Below, piece after piece: positions 7,565 through 16,064 of a stretch of 25,982 bases of DNA (positions within the stretch are counted from its first letter, which is position 1; every line of letters begins with the position of its first letter). Made by a program: the position numbers and the translations under genes. The notes beneath the pieces were generated by a model. The model worked only from the letters and a program-made list of their open reading frames with translations, ran no database searches and was not told the origin of the DNA. This DNA comes from CALHKP01 sp963558075 (GTDB lineage Bacteria; Bacillota; Clostridia; Peptostreptococcales; Anaerovoracaceae), in the NCBI GenBank assembly GCA_963558075.1, contig CAUWFN010000027.1, positions 1 through 25,982 on the forward strand. Reading direction: 5' to 3'.

Positions 7565-9094
7565 ATGGATTACGTTATCGAGATGCTGAATATTACTAAG
7601 GAATTTCCTGGTATAAAAGCCAATGATGATATCACCCTTCAGCTGAAAAAAGGGGAAATCCATGCACTGCTGGGCGAAAATGGCGCAGGCAAGTCAACTT
7701 TGATGAGCGTGCTGTTTGGTATGTACCAGCCAGAAAAGGGCATTATCAAAAAGAATGGTCAGGAAGTAAAAATCAAAGACCCTAACGATGCTAATGCTCT
7801 GGGCATTGGAATGGTTCATCAGCACTTTAAACTGGTGCAGAATTTTACAGTACTTCAGAATATTATTCTGGGTGCAGAAGACACAAAACATGGTTTTCTT
7901 AAGCTTGACAATGCAAGAAAGAAAATCATGGATCTTTCAAACGCATACGGACTTAAGATTGATCCGGATGCTTTAATCGAAGATATCACTGTAGGTATGC
8001 AGCAGAGAGTTGAAATTCTCAAGATGCTGTACAGAGACAACGAGATTCTGATTTTTGACGAGCCGACAGCGGTTCTGACACCTCAGGAAATCGAAGAGCT
8101 AATGAAAATAATGAAAAACCTCGCAGCAGAGGGTAAATCAATTCTTTTCATCACTCACAAACTGAACGAAATCAAAGCAGTAGCTGACAGATGTTCCGTA
8201 CTGAGAAAGGGAAAATACATCGGCACTGTTGATGTTAAAACAGCAACAAAAGAAGAAATGTCCGAAATGATGGTAGGACACAAGGTTAACTTCATCGTTG
8301 ACAAGGAAGAGGCTAAGCCAGGCGAAAAAGTATTAGAAGTAAAGAATCTGAGTGTGGATAGTAAGTCTAGCGGCAAAAAACTTGTTAACAATGTATCTTT
8401 TGACGTGCGCGCAGGAGAAATTGTATGTATAGCAGGTATTGACGGAAACGGACAGTCAGAGTTAGTCTATGCGCTTACAGGTATGGGTCCTATGTCAAGT
8501 GGCTCCATAAAGCTAAACGGCAAGGAAATAAGCAAAGAAAGCATTAGACAGAGAAATCTTGACGGTGTTTCTCATATTCCAGAAGACAGACACAAGGACG
8601 GTCTTGTGCTCGAGTATACTCTAGGTCAGAACCTTGTTCTAAAGGATTATTTTAAACCAGAATTCCAGAAGAACGGTTTCATTAATTTCAAAAAAGTAGA
8701 AGAGTATTCTAGCAGACTTATTGAGCAGTATGATGTCAGAAGTGGCCAGGGAACTAAGACTATTACAAGAAGTATGTCAGGAGGAAACCAGCAGAAGGCT
8801 ATTATTGCAAGAGAAATTGAGGAGGATCCTGAAATTCTTATTGCAGTTCAGCCGACAAGAGGTCTTGATGTAGGTGCTATAGAGTACATTCACAAGCAGC
8901 TCGTAGCTCAGAGAGACAAGGGCAAGGCAGTTTTACTTGTATCCCTTGAACTTGATGAGGTTATGAATGTAAGTGACAGAATTTTAGTTATCTACGAGGG
9001 GGAAATTGTAGCTGACTTAAATCCGAAGGATATTACAATTAAAGAGCTTGGTCTTTATATGGCCGGTTCAAAGAGAGATGAGGTGCAGGCATGA
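7565..9094 (+). CDS. Double-domain ABC transporter ATPase (NupO/YufO type)
   Basis: 509-residue cytoplasmic ATPase with two fused nucleotide-binding domains. Domain 1 has Walker A GENGAGKST (37-45), a variant signature TVGMQQR (about 142) and Walker B ILIFDEPTA (about 161). Domain 2 has a degenerate Walker A GIDGNGQSE (about 292), signature MSGGNQQKA (about 405) and ILIAVQPTRGLDVG, where the usual Walker B Asp-Glu is lost. This asymmetry is normal for the sugar/nucleoside importer ATPase family and means one site is probably catalytically weak. It powers uptake with the two permeases; the next gene starts inside its stop codon (ATGA overlap), so the two are translationally coupled. Confidence 0.95.
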   Translation: MDYVIEMLNITKEFPGIKANDDITLQLKKGEIHALLGENGAGKSTLMSVLFGMYQPEKGIIKKNGQEVKIKDPNDANALGIGMVHQHFKLVQNFTVLQNIILGAEDTKHGFLKLDNARKKIMDLSNAYGLKIDPDALIEDITVGMQQRVEILKMLYRDNEILIFDEPTAVLTPQEIEELMKIMKNLAAEGKSILFITHKLNEIKAVADRCSVLRKGKYIGTVDVKTATKEEMSEMMVGHKVNFIVDKEEAKPGEKVLEVKNLSVDSKSSGKKLVNNVSFDVRAGEIVCIAGIDGNGQSELVYALTGMGPMSSGSIKLNGKEISKESIRQRNLDGVSHIPEDRHKDGLVLEYTLGQNLVLKDYFKPEFQKNGFINFKKVEEYSSRLIEQYDVRSGQGTKTITRSMSGGNQQKAIIAREIEEDPEILIAVQPTRGLDVGAIEYIHKQLVAQRDKGKAVLLVSLELDEVMNVSDRILVIYEGEIVADLNPKDITIKELGLYMAGSKRDEVQA

Positions 9095-10251
9095 GATCAA
9101 AATTAGATAGAATTATGAAAAGTGATGCCTTTAACAGCACAGCATCATCTATTTTCGCAATACTAATCGGTCTTGCTGTAGGATTTGTTATTCTTCTTGT
9201 ATCAAATCCATCAAGTGCAGCAAGAGGATTTTCAACTATGTTATTTGGTGTAATCGATGCCGGCGGACGAGGCATGGGACAGGTTCTGTACTTTGCAACA
9301 CCGCTGATTATGACAGGTCTTTCTGTAGGCTTTGCTTTTAAGACAGGTCTATTTAACATCGGTGCATCAGGACAGTTTATAATGGGAGCTGTAACAGCTA
9401 TTTATGTAGGTGTTCACTGGACATTCCTTCCTGCTCCATTCCACTGGATTGTAGCACTTATTATGGCTACAATTGTAGGCGGAATCTGGGGACTTATTCC
9501 AGGACTTCTCAAGGCTTACCTGAATGTACATGAGGTAATTGCCACAATTATGATGAACTATATCGGAATGTATCTTTGTAACTACCTAACAAAGACATAC
9601 GTGTTTGACCCTACAAAGAACATGTCATGTGACGTTGCAAAAACTGCAGAGCTTCCAAAAGCAGGTCTAGATAGAATCTTCTCGACCTCAACAGGAGGAT
9701 ATGTAGACGCCTCAATTGTAAATATCGGTATAATTATTGCTATTTTAGTAGCAATTCTCATCTACGTTATAATGGAAAAAACTACATTTGGCTATGAGCT
9801 AAAGGCTGTAGGCCATAACCCTAATGCAAGTAAGTACGCAGGAATCAACGAAAAGAGAAATATCGTTCTTTCTATGACTATTGCAGGAGCTCTTTCCGGT
9901 CTAGGCGGAGGACTTCTATATCTATCAGGTCCATCAGGAAGACATATAAACGTAGTTGATGAACTTGCAGCAGAAGGATTTAACGGTATCCCTGTTGCAC
10001 TTCTAGGACTTTCAAATCCTATAGGTATCATATTTGCAGCTTTATTTATTTCATACCTGAACCAGGGTGGTACATATCTGCAGATGATGAACTACATCCC
10101 TGAAGTTATCGACATGATTATTGCTGTAATCATCTACTTCAGTGCCTTTGCTTTGATCTTCAGAAAAATCGTTCCTTCTATTATTAGAAAACGCGAAGAG
10201 AAAAAGGGAAAGTCAGCAAATGTTAACGCAGAAGATGGAGGTGAAAAATAA
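9091..10251 (+). CDS. ABC transporter permease (NupP/YufP type)
   Basis: 386-residue integral membrane protein of the BPD_transp_2 (branched-chain/nucleoside/sugar) permease family, with many hydrophobic segments such as FAILIGLAVGFVILLVS near the N-terminus. The family regions SVGFAFKTGLFNIGASGQF and VHEVIATIMMNYIG (about 85-160) and YAGINEKRNIVLSM (about 250) are present. A charged Lys/Glu-rich tail closes the protein. It forms the channel together with the next gene product. The start overlaps the ATPase stop by four bases, with GAGGTG upstream. In this type of importer the two permeases differ and work as a heterodimer. Confidence 0.93.
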   Translation: MRSKLDRIMKSDAFNSTASSIFAILIGLAVGFVILLVSNPSSAARGFSTMLFGVIDAGGRGMGQVLYFATPLIMTGLSVGFAFKTGLFNIGASGQFIMGAVTAIYVGVHWTFLPAPFHWIVALIMATIVGGIWGLIPGLLKAYLNVHEVIATIMMNYIGMYLCNYLTKTYVFDPTKNMSCDVAKTAELPKAGLDRIFSTSTGGYVDASIVNIGIIIAILVAILIYVIMEKTTFGYELKAVGHNPNASKYAGINEKRNIVLSMTIAGALSGLGGGLLYLSGPSGRHINVVDELAAEGFNGIPVALLGLSNPIGIIFAALFISYLNQGGTYLQMMNYIPEVIDMIIAVIIYFSAFALIFRKIVPSIIRKREEKKGKSANVNAEDGGEK

Positions 10252-11210
10252 TGGATGTATTATATCTACTTGTTCAGCAGACAATGTTTTTCGCAATTCC
10301 GCTTCTAATCGTAGCTTTGGGCGGCATGTTCACAGAACGTGGCGGAGTTACAAATATTGCTCTTGATGGATGTATGATTATGGGTGCATTCTCAGGAATA
10401 TTCTTTATCAATCAGATGCAGGATACTATGAGCGGACAGGGTCTTTTGATTCTTGCATGTCTTGTAGCTGCAGCAGTAGGCGGAGTGTTCTCACTTTTCC
10501 TTGCATACTCAGCAATCAACATGAAGGCTGACCAGGTTATCGGTGGTACTGCTCTTAACCTTATCGCACCGGCTTTTGCTATCTATGCTGCAAGAAGCTG
10601 GCAGGCAAACGGCGTTCAGCAGATTACATTTTCAAACACTTTCAGAATTAGCAAAGTGCCTGTGCTCGGTGACATTCCTGTTATCGGCAAGATGTTCTTC
10701 TGCAACTGCTACCTAACAACACTGATCGGTATAGTTATTCTGATTATATCAATCATAGTTATTTACAAGACTAGATTCGGACTGAGACTACGTTCATGCG
10801 GTGAACACCCACATGCAGCAGACTCAGTTGGTATCAATGTTTATAAGATGAGATATGCAGGCGTAATTATCTCAGGTATTCTTGGAGGTCTTGGTGGTGT
10901 AGTATTTATCATTCCTACATCAACAAACTTCAATGCAACTGTAGCAGGATACGGATTCCTTGCTCTTGCAGTACTGATTTTTGGTCAGTGGAAGCCTGTA
11001 AGAATTGCACTTGCTTCTATATTCTTCGGTTTCATGAAAGCAATAGCGGCAGCGTACAACGTTGTTCCTGTTCTTTCTGACTTACCGATTACAAGTGAGT
11101 TCTACAAGATGATTCCATTCATCGCAACACTGATAGTACTTGCTTTCAGTTCAAAAAAATCTCAGGCTCCAGCAGCTGTTTCAGTTCCTTACGACAAGGG
11201 AAGCAGATAA
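10251..11210 (+). CDS. ABC transporter permease (NupQ/YufQ type)
   Basis: 319-residue second permease of the same importer, made mostly of hydrophobic helices. The N-terminal GGMFTERGGVTNIALDGCMI and the region GLRLRSCGEHPHAADSVGIN (about 175-195) are characteristic of the BPD_transp_2 permease that pairs with NupP. Its ATG uses the last base of the preceding stop (TAATG), and GGAGGTG (10237-10243) is a strong ribosome site, so the ATPase and both permeases are one translationally coupled unit. A terminator follows directly, closing the importer operon. Confidence 0.93.
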   Translation: MDVLYLLVQQTMFFAIPLLIVALGGMFTERGGVTNIALDGCMIMGAFSGIFFINQMQDTMSGQGLLILACLVAAAVGGVFSLFLAYSAINMKADQVIGGTALNLIAPAFAIYAARSWQANGVQQITFSNTFRISKVPVLGDIPVIGKMFFCNCYLTTLIGIVILIISIIVIYKTRFGLRLRSCGEHPHAADSVGINVYKMRYAGVIISGILGGLGGVVFIIPTSTNFNATVAGYGFLALAVLIFGQWKPVRIALASIFFGFMKAIAAAYNVVPVLSDLPITSEFYKMIPFIATLIVLAFSSKKSQAPAAVSVPYDKGSR

Positions 11211-11222
11211 AGAGCAGATATC

Positions 11223-11249
11223 AGAGAGACCTGAGAAGGTCTCTCTTTT
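11223..11249 (+). terminator. Terminator of the importer operon
   Basis: AGAGAGACC (11223-11231) and GGTCTCTCT (11238-11246) form a perfect 9-bp stem with loop TGAGAA, followed by a short T run. Confidence 0.8.
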
Positions 11250-11318
11250 GACTACTTATATGACACCGTAGATATGACTGCGGGAAAATCAGATGTTAGT
11301 TATTTATAGAAAATAGTT

Positions 11319-11351
11319 GGCTGCAAAATCCCACGTATTTTTACTGCAGCC
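11319..11351. other. Hairpin in the leader of the ygiQ-family gene
   Basis: GGCTGCA (11319-11325) and TGCAGCC (11345-11351) can pair around 19 bases. No T run follows in the + direction, so it is not a convincing terminator. A TTGACT at 11248-11253 could be a -35 element overlapping the preceding terminator, but I see no good -10, so the promoter of the downstream unit is not identified. Confidence 0.4.
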
Positions 11352-11389
11352 TTAATATGGGAATTTTATACGGAAAGTAGATTTAGTTT

Positions 11390-13252
11390 ATGTTTTTACC
11401 AGTTACAAAACAGGAAATGAAAAATAGAGGATATGAGCAGGCTGACTTTGTTATCGTTACAGGCGATGCCTATGTCGACCATCATTCCTTTGGTACTGCA
11501 ATTATTGGAAGACTTCTCGAAAGCTGCGGATATAAAGTGTGTGTTCTTCCTCAGCCTGATTATAAATCATGCGAGGATTTCAGACGCTTTGGTAGACCGA
11601 GACTAGGATTTTTGATTAACAGCGGTACAGTTGACTCAATGGTCAATAATTACTCAGTTTTTAAACACAGAAGAAAGAAAGACGAATATTCTCCTGGCGG
11701 CGTTGCCGGAGGAAGACCAGACCGTGCTGTAATCGTCTATAGTAACAGGGCAAGAGAGGCCTACAAGGATGTTCCTGTAATAATAGGTGGAATTGAGGCA
11801 AGCTTAAGACGTCTTGGTCACTACGATTACTGGAGCGATAAAGTTAGAAAGTCAATTCTTCTAGACTCTAAGGCAGACCTTCTTATTTATGGAATGGGAG
11901 AGTGTGCAATTCTTGAAATTGCAGAAAGTCTTGAGGCTGGAATAGATATAAAGGATATAACATGGATAAAAGGTACCTGCTACAGGACTTCACATATAGA
12001 TATGGATGATGAGACAGTCTGCCTACCTTCTTTTGATGAGATTACATCATCAAAGGAAAAGTACTGCGAAAGCTTCAAAATAGCATATAACAACAATGAC
12101 TATCTCACCGGAAAAAGACTTGTTGAAAAATATTCTGATACGCTTTATGTTGTTCAGAACGTACCACAGCCACCTCTTGAGCAGGATGAACTTGATCATA
12201 TTTATGAGATGCCATTTGAAAATGAAGCACATCCGATTTACAAGAAGGATGGAGATATACCGGCGTTTCGCGAGATTAAGTTTTCTATCGTAAGCAGCAG
12301 AGGATGCTTCGGTGGTTGTAGTTTTTGTGCTATTACATATCATCAGGGACGACAGGTAAGAAGCAGAAGCGCAAGCTCGATTGTAGAGGAAGCAAAGAAG
12401 CTCACGGAGAAGCCTGATTTCAAGGGATACATCCATGATGTTGGCGGACCTACAGCAAACTTTAGGGCTCCTGCATGTAAAAAACAACTTAAGGCTGGTG
12501 TCTGCAAGGACAAGGACTGCCTGTATCCAGGTGTATGTCCTAATATGGAAGTTTCACATAAAGATTATCTGGATGTTCTACGAAAGGTCAGAGGGATTGA
12601 TGGAGTTAAAAAGGTTTTCATCAGATCTGGTATACGTTATGACTATCTGATGGCTGACCCTAATAGACAGGAGTTCTTGGACGAATTATGCAAATATCAT
12701 GTAAGCGGAACTCTGAAGGTTGCACCTGAGCATATTTCGGATAACGTTCTATACTATATGCGAAAACCCGAAAAGCGCGTTTTTACAAGCTTTGTTAATG
12801 CATACAAGAAAACAAACGAAAAGCTTGGACTTAAGCAGTATCTGATTCCGTACCTTATCAGCTCTCATCCTGGAAGCAGCTTAGATGATGCTGTTGAACT
12901 TGCGCTGTTTCTCAAGGAGTATGGTTTTGTTCCAGATCAGGTGCAGGATTTTTATCCTACGCCAGGCACACTTGCAACGTGTATGTATTATACGGAAATG
13001 GATCCTTTCACAGGAAAGCATGTTTATGTTGCAAAGAATTTAGAAGAAAAGAAGATGCAAAGAGCACTTATGCACTATAACAAGCCTGAGAACAGAAATC
13101 TAGTGATAAAAGCCCTTAATCGCGCGGGTCGTCCAGATCTTATCAATGTACTTTTGGGACCAGGACGTAACAGAAAAGGAGAAAAAAATGAGTCTGGTAA
13201 GAGAACTGAACAGAATTTTAAGAGCAGGAAAAAAGCAGTACGAAAACGCTAG
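11390..13252 (+). CDS. ygiQ: YgiQ-family radical SAM protein (UPF0313)
   Basis: 620-residue protein. The N-terminal region FLPVTKQEM ... VTGDAYVDHHSFG matches the UPF0313 N-terminal domain, and the radical SAM cluster cysteines are C306, C310 and C313 in RGCFGGCSFC. The family resembles B12-binding radical SAM proteins but its reaction is unknown to me. It begins a three-gene run: its last 65 bases overlap the methyltransferase start, and the flavoprotein gene follows, so it should be co-transcribed with both. The C-terminus is short and basic (KSRKKAVRKR), encoded in the overlap with the next gene. The ATG at 11390 gives the usual family start; the ribosome site (GGAAAG) is weak. Confidence 0.93.
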   Translation: MFLPVTKQEMKNRGYEQADFVIVTGDAYVDHHSFGTAIIGRLLESCGYKVCVLPQPDYKSCEDFRRFGRPRLGFLINSGTVDSMVNNYSVFKHRRKKDEYSPGGVAGGRPDRAVIVYSNRAREAYKDVPVIIGGIEASLRRLGHYDYWSDKVRKSILLDSKADLLIYGMGECAILEIAESLEAGIDIKDITWIKGTCYRTSHIDMDDETVCLPSFDEITSSKEKYCESFKIAYNNNDYLTGKRLVEKYSDTLYVVQNVPQPPLEQDELDHIYEMPFENEAHPIYKKDGDIPAFREIKFSIVSSRGCFGGCSFCAITYHQGRQVRSRSASSIVEEAKKLTEKPDFKGYIHDVGGPTANFRAPACKKQLKAGVCKDKDCLYPGVCPNMEVSHKDYLDVLRKVRGIDGVKKVFIRSGIRYDYLMADPNRQEFLDELCKYHVSGTLKVAPEHISDNVLYYMRKPEKRVFTSFVNAYKKTNEKLGLKQYLIPYLISSHPGSSLDDAVELALFLKEYGFVPDQVQDFYPTPGTLATCMYYTEMDPFTGKHVYVAKNLEEKKMQRALMHYNKPENRNLVIKALNRAGRPDLINVLLGPGRNRKGEKNESGKRTEQNFKSRKKAVRKR

Positions 13253-14579
13253 AAAATCTGCTAAGACAGATATTCAGAAGATGCTGAAGGATTCCGATGC
13301 GGGAACTTTGAACGGTTCTATAGATGGACTGAAGATTTCTGAGGTAATTAGGGGAAGTGGACTTCTCTCAGGAAACCCAGATGATAATCTTCTGATTCAT
13401 GGTGACAACAAAAAAATAATGGCGCTTCTTGCAGAGGACGAAAAATATATGGAAAAAATCAATATGATATATATTGATCCTCCGTTTTTTTCGAAGACAG
13501 ACTATGATGCTGTAATAAAAGCAGCTGGCGAGAATATTAAGCACAATGCCTATAAGGATAGATGGAGCCTAGGAATGGGTGAATATCTGAAGATGCTCGC
13601 TGCAAGGCTTTATCTAATGAAGGATCTTCTTGCAGATGATGGCCTTATATGGCTTCACCTTGACTGGCATGCGACTCACTATGCAAGACTTATGATGGAT
13701 GAAGTCTTTGGCGAGGAAAATTTTGTTAATGAAATAATTTGGCAGTATAAGTCCGGTGGAAGCAGCAAAAAACATTTTGCAAGAAAGCATGATAATATAC
13801 TCGTATATTCCAAATCAAAGAAATACAGCTTTTATCCACAGGAGGAAAAGTCCTACAACAGACAGCTTAAGCCTTATCGTTTTAAAGGTGTCAAAGAATA
13901 CAAGGATGATATTGGCTGGTACACTATGGTTAACATGAAGGATGTATGGAATATAGATATGGTAGGCAGAACCTCTGCTGAGAGAACTGGATATGCGACC
14001 CAAAAGCCGGAGCAGCTTCTTAGAAGAATTATTGCTTCCTCAACAAAAGAAGGCGATATCTGTGCCGACTTTTTCTGCGGAAGCGGAACTCTTGGTGCAG
14101 TAGCATCAGAGATGGGTCGAAAATTTATACTGTGCGATACAGGTCGCCTTGCAATAGAGACAACACTTGCTCGACTGACAAAAGGCGAATCTTCATTCAC
14201 AGTATACGAAAGCAAACAGACAAAAAAATCTAACCTTAAGGCAAAGATAAGATTCAGTGTTGACGATGGAAATCTATCTGACAAAAAGCTTGCAACTATA
14301 GAAATCAGAGGCCTTAGAATAAGGGACCTTGGAGAAATCGACGATGCCCAGCTAGAAAAGGTATGGGATATTATAGAAGACAAGCCTTTAGAGCTGATTT
14401 CTTCTTGGAGCGTGGATTTTAATTACAACGGAAGTGTCCACTGTCCACAGGCGATTATTCTAAGAGAGAAGGGTGTTTTGGAATCAAAGTGCCAGCAGCT
14501 TGTCAACGAAGGTGACGAAATTTCTATCAAAATTACTGATATCTTTGGTAATAATCAGTTTATTAATTATACAGTCTGA
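13188..14579 (+). CDS. Beta-class DNA N6-adenine (or N4-cytosine) methyltransferase, apparently orphan
   Basis: 463-residue site-specific DNA methylase. The catalytic motif DPPF is at residues 97-100 and the SAM-binding motif FFCGSGT at 295-301. The order catalytic motif, then target-recognition region, then SAM motif defines the beta class, as in type III Mod subunits and relatives. AFARKHDNILVYSK-like and ATQKPEQLLRR family signatures lie between. The start at 13188 has AAAGGAG (13175-13181) six bases upstream and lies inside ygiQ; the same frame opens further up at 13146 but without a ribosome site. No restriction subunit lies next to it, so a stand-alone or regulatory methylase is possible, or the RNA/DNA target may differ. 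DPPF favours adenine but does not prove it. Confidence 0.88.
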   Translation: MSLVRELNRILRAGKKQYENARKSAKTDIQKMLKDSDAGTLNGSIDGLKISEVIRGSGLLSGNPDDNLLIHGDNKKIMALLAEDEKYMEKINMIYIDPPFFSKTDYDAVIKAAGENIKHNAYKDRWSLGMGEYLKMLAARLYLMKDLLADDGLIWLHLDWHATHYARLMMDEVFGEENFVNEIIWQYKSGGSSKKHFARKHDNILVYSKSKKYSFYPQEEKSYNRQLKPYRFKGVKEYKDDIGWYTMVNMKDVWNIDMVGRTSAERTGYATQKPEQLLRRIIASSTKEGDICADFFCGSGTLGAVASEMGRKFILCDTGRLAIETTLARLTKGESSFTVYESKQTKKSNLKAKIRFSVDDGNLSDKKLATIEIRGLRIRDLGEIDDAQLEKVWDIIEDKPLELISSWSVDFNYNGSVHCPQAIILREKGVLESKCQQLVNEGDEISIKITDIFGNNQFINYTV

Positions 14580-14594
14580 GACAGGAGGTAAACA

Positions 14595-16007
14595 ATGGGA
14601 AAATATCAGTGCACAGTTTGCGGATGGATTTTTGATGAAGAAAAAGAAGGATATCCATTTTCTGAACTAAAAGAATGTCCTCTATGCAAGGCAGGTCCAG
14701 ACAGATTTGAAATCTTCAAAGAAGAATCGGAAGAAACTTCAGATGATGATGGAGAATCTGACATTGCATACGACAAAGCAACCGCAAGAACCGACGAAAA
14801 AATGAGATATATGAAAGAAATTCATATGATGGCTCAGAGCGGAAAATCCATTGATTCGGCTATGGCAACGCAGATGCCAATGCCTTCATGGGATGATGTT
14901 TTGATTCTCGGAGCACAGCTGAATCCGTGTCCGTTAGATGATGACGCATTCGTAGATCTGAAAACAGTTATCGGAAAATCAGCAAGAAAGCCTATGGAGC
15001 TTGACATGCCGGTATATATTTCCCATATGTCATTTGGCGCTCTTTCTAAAGAAGCAAAGACTGCTCTTTCTAAAGAAGCAAAGACTGCTCTTTCTATGGC
15101 AAGTGCAGAGCTAAAGACAGCAATGTGCAGTGGTGAGGGCGGAATTTTACCAGAAGAAAGAAATGCTGCATATAAATATATTTTCGAATATATTCCAAAT
15201 GAGTATAGTGTTACAGATGAAAATCTAAAAAACGCTGATGCAATAGAAATCAAAATAGGTCAGGGAACAAAACCTGGCATGGGCGGACATCTTCCTGGTG
15301 ATAAGGTGACACCTGAAATTGCAAAGATAAGAGGCAGAAATCCAGGAGATGATATTCAGAGCCCTTCGAGATTTCCGGGTATAACGACAAAAGAAGACCT
15401 AAAGGAGCTTGTTGAAAGACTCAGAAGCAGATCAGAAGGGCGCCCTATCGGTATAAAGATTGCTGCAGGCCGAATTGAAAGAGACCTTGAATACTGCGTT
15501 TATGCCGGATGCGATTTTGTTACAATTGATGGAAGGGGAGGAGCTACAGGTTCAAGTCCATTCTTCCTAAAAGAGGCATCGACTGTTCCTACACTTTATG
15601 CGTTAAGCCGCGCAAGACGATATCTTGACTGCGCAAATGCAGATATAGACCTTGTAATTACAGGAGGACTTAGGGTTTCATCTGACTTTGTCAAAGCAAT
15701 TGCTATGGGAGCAGATGCAGTAGCTGTTGCAACAGCGCCTCTTATGGCTCTAGGCTGCCAGCAGTACCGTATATGCGGAAGCGGAAATTGTCCTGTGGGA
15801 ATTGCTACACAGGATGAGGAGCTTAGAAAGAGACTTGATGTGAACGTAGGAGCAAAGAGAGTTTCAAACTATCTCAAGGTTTGCAGAGAAGAAATGAAAA
15901 CATTTGCAAGAGTAATTGGAAAGAAAAATATCCATGATATAAACTATGATGATATCGTGACAACGAGCAGGGAGATATCTGAGTTTACAGACATCAAACA
16001 CTGTTAG
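14595..16007 (+). CDS. Rubredoxin domain fused to glutamate-synthase-like FMN domain
   Basis: 470-residue cytosolic flavoprotein. Residues 1-40 form a short rubredoxin-like iron site (C6, C9, C28, C31 in CTVCG and CPLC). The rest is a glutamate-synthase central-type FMN barrel: KIGQGTKPGMGGHLPGDKV, GRGGATGSSP (about 315) and a 3Fe-4S-type CQQYRICGSGNCPVG (about 388). It lacks the glutamine amidotransferase domain, so it is not a complete GltB; it may pass electrons from the rubredoxin iron to FMN, with an unknown substrate. AGGAGG (14583-14588) is a strong ribosome site and the gap to the methylase is 15 bases. Oddity: residues ALSKEAKT are tandemly doubled (15039-15086) in a conserved helix near the start of the barrel. 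Confidence 0.9.
   Translation: MGKYQCTVCGWIFDEEKEGYPFSELKECPLCKAGPDRFEIFKEESEETSDDDGESDIAYDKATARTDEKMRYMKEIHMMAQSGKSIDSAMATQMPMPSWDDVLILGAQLNPCPLDDDAFVDLKTVIGKSARKPMELDMPVYISHMSFGALSKEAKTALSKEAKTALSMASAELKTAMCSGEGGILPEERNAAYKYIFEYIPNEYSVTDENLKNADAIEIKIGQGTKPGMGGHLPGDKVTPEIAKIRGRNPGDDIQSPSRFPGITTKEDLKELVERLRSRSEGRPIGIKIAAGRIERDLEYCVYAGCDFVTIDGRGGATGSSPFFLKEASTVPTLYALSRARRYLDCANADIDLVITGGLRVSSDFVKAIAMGADAVAVATAPLMALGCQQYRICGSGNCPVGIATQDEELRKRLDVNVGAKRVSNYLKVCREEMKTFARVIGKKNIHDINYDDIVTTSREISEFTDIKHC
15039..15095 (+). repeat. 24-bp in-frame tandem duplication
   Basis: The unit GCTCTTTCTAAAGAAGCAAA + GACT occurs at 15039-15062 and again without any mismatch at 15063-15086, followed by a 9-base partial third copy to 15095. 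It adds eight residues to the encoded protein. Confidence 0.97.
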
Positions 16008-16025
16008 CAAAAGGACTATAAAAAA

Positions 16026-16057
16026 GAGGGGTGAGTTTTTCACCCCTCAAATTTTTT
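16026..16057. terminator. Bidirectional terminator between flavoprotein gene and trpS
   Basis: GAGGGGTGA (16026-16034) and TCACCCCTC (16040-16048) form a perfect 9-bp stem. A T run follows it and an A run precedes it, so it can stop transcription from both sides. Confidence 0.9.
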
Positions 16058-16064
16058 AGCTATA

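Noticed and set aside
11319..11351. Hairpin as a terminator or riboswitch before ygiQ
   Set aside because: No T run in the + direction and no known aptamer consensus; kept only as a hairpin.
13146..13187. Upstream ATG as the methyltransferase start
   Set aside because: It lies within ygiQ without a ribosome site, while 13188 has AAAGGAG at good distance.
14834..15253. 139-codon open frame on the minus strand
   Set aside because: Antisense to the flavoprotein gene; its repeated SLERAVFA is only the reverse reading of the 24-bp duplication.
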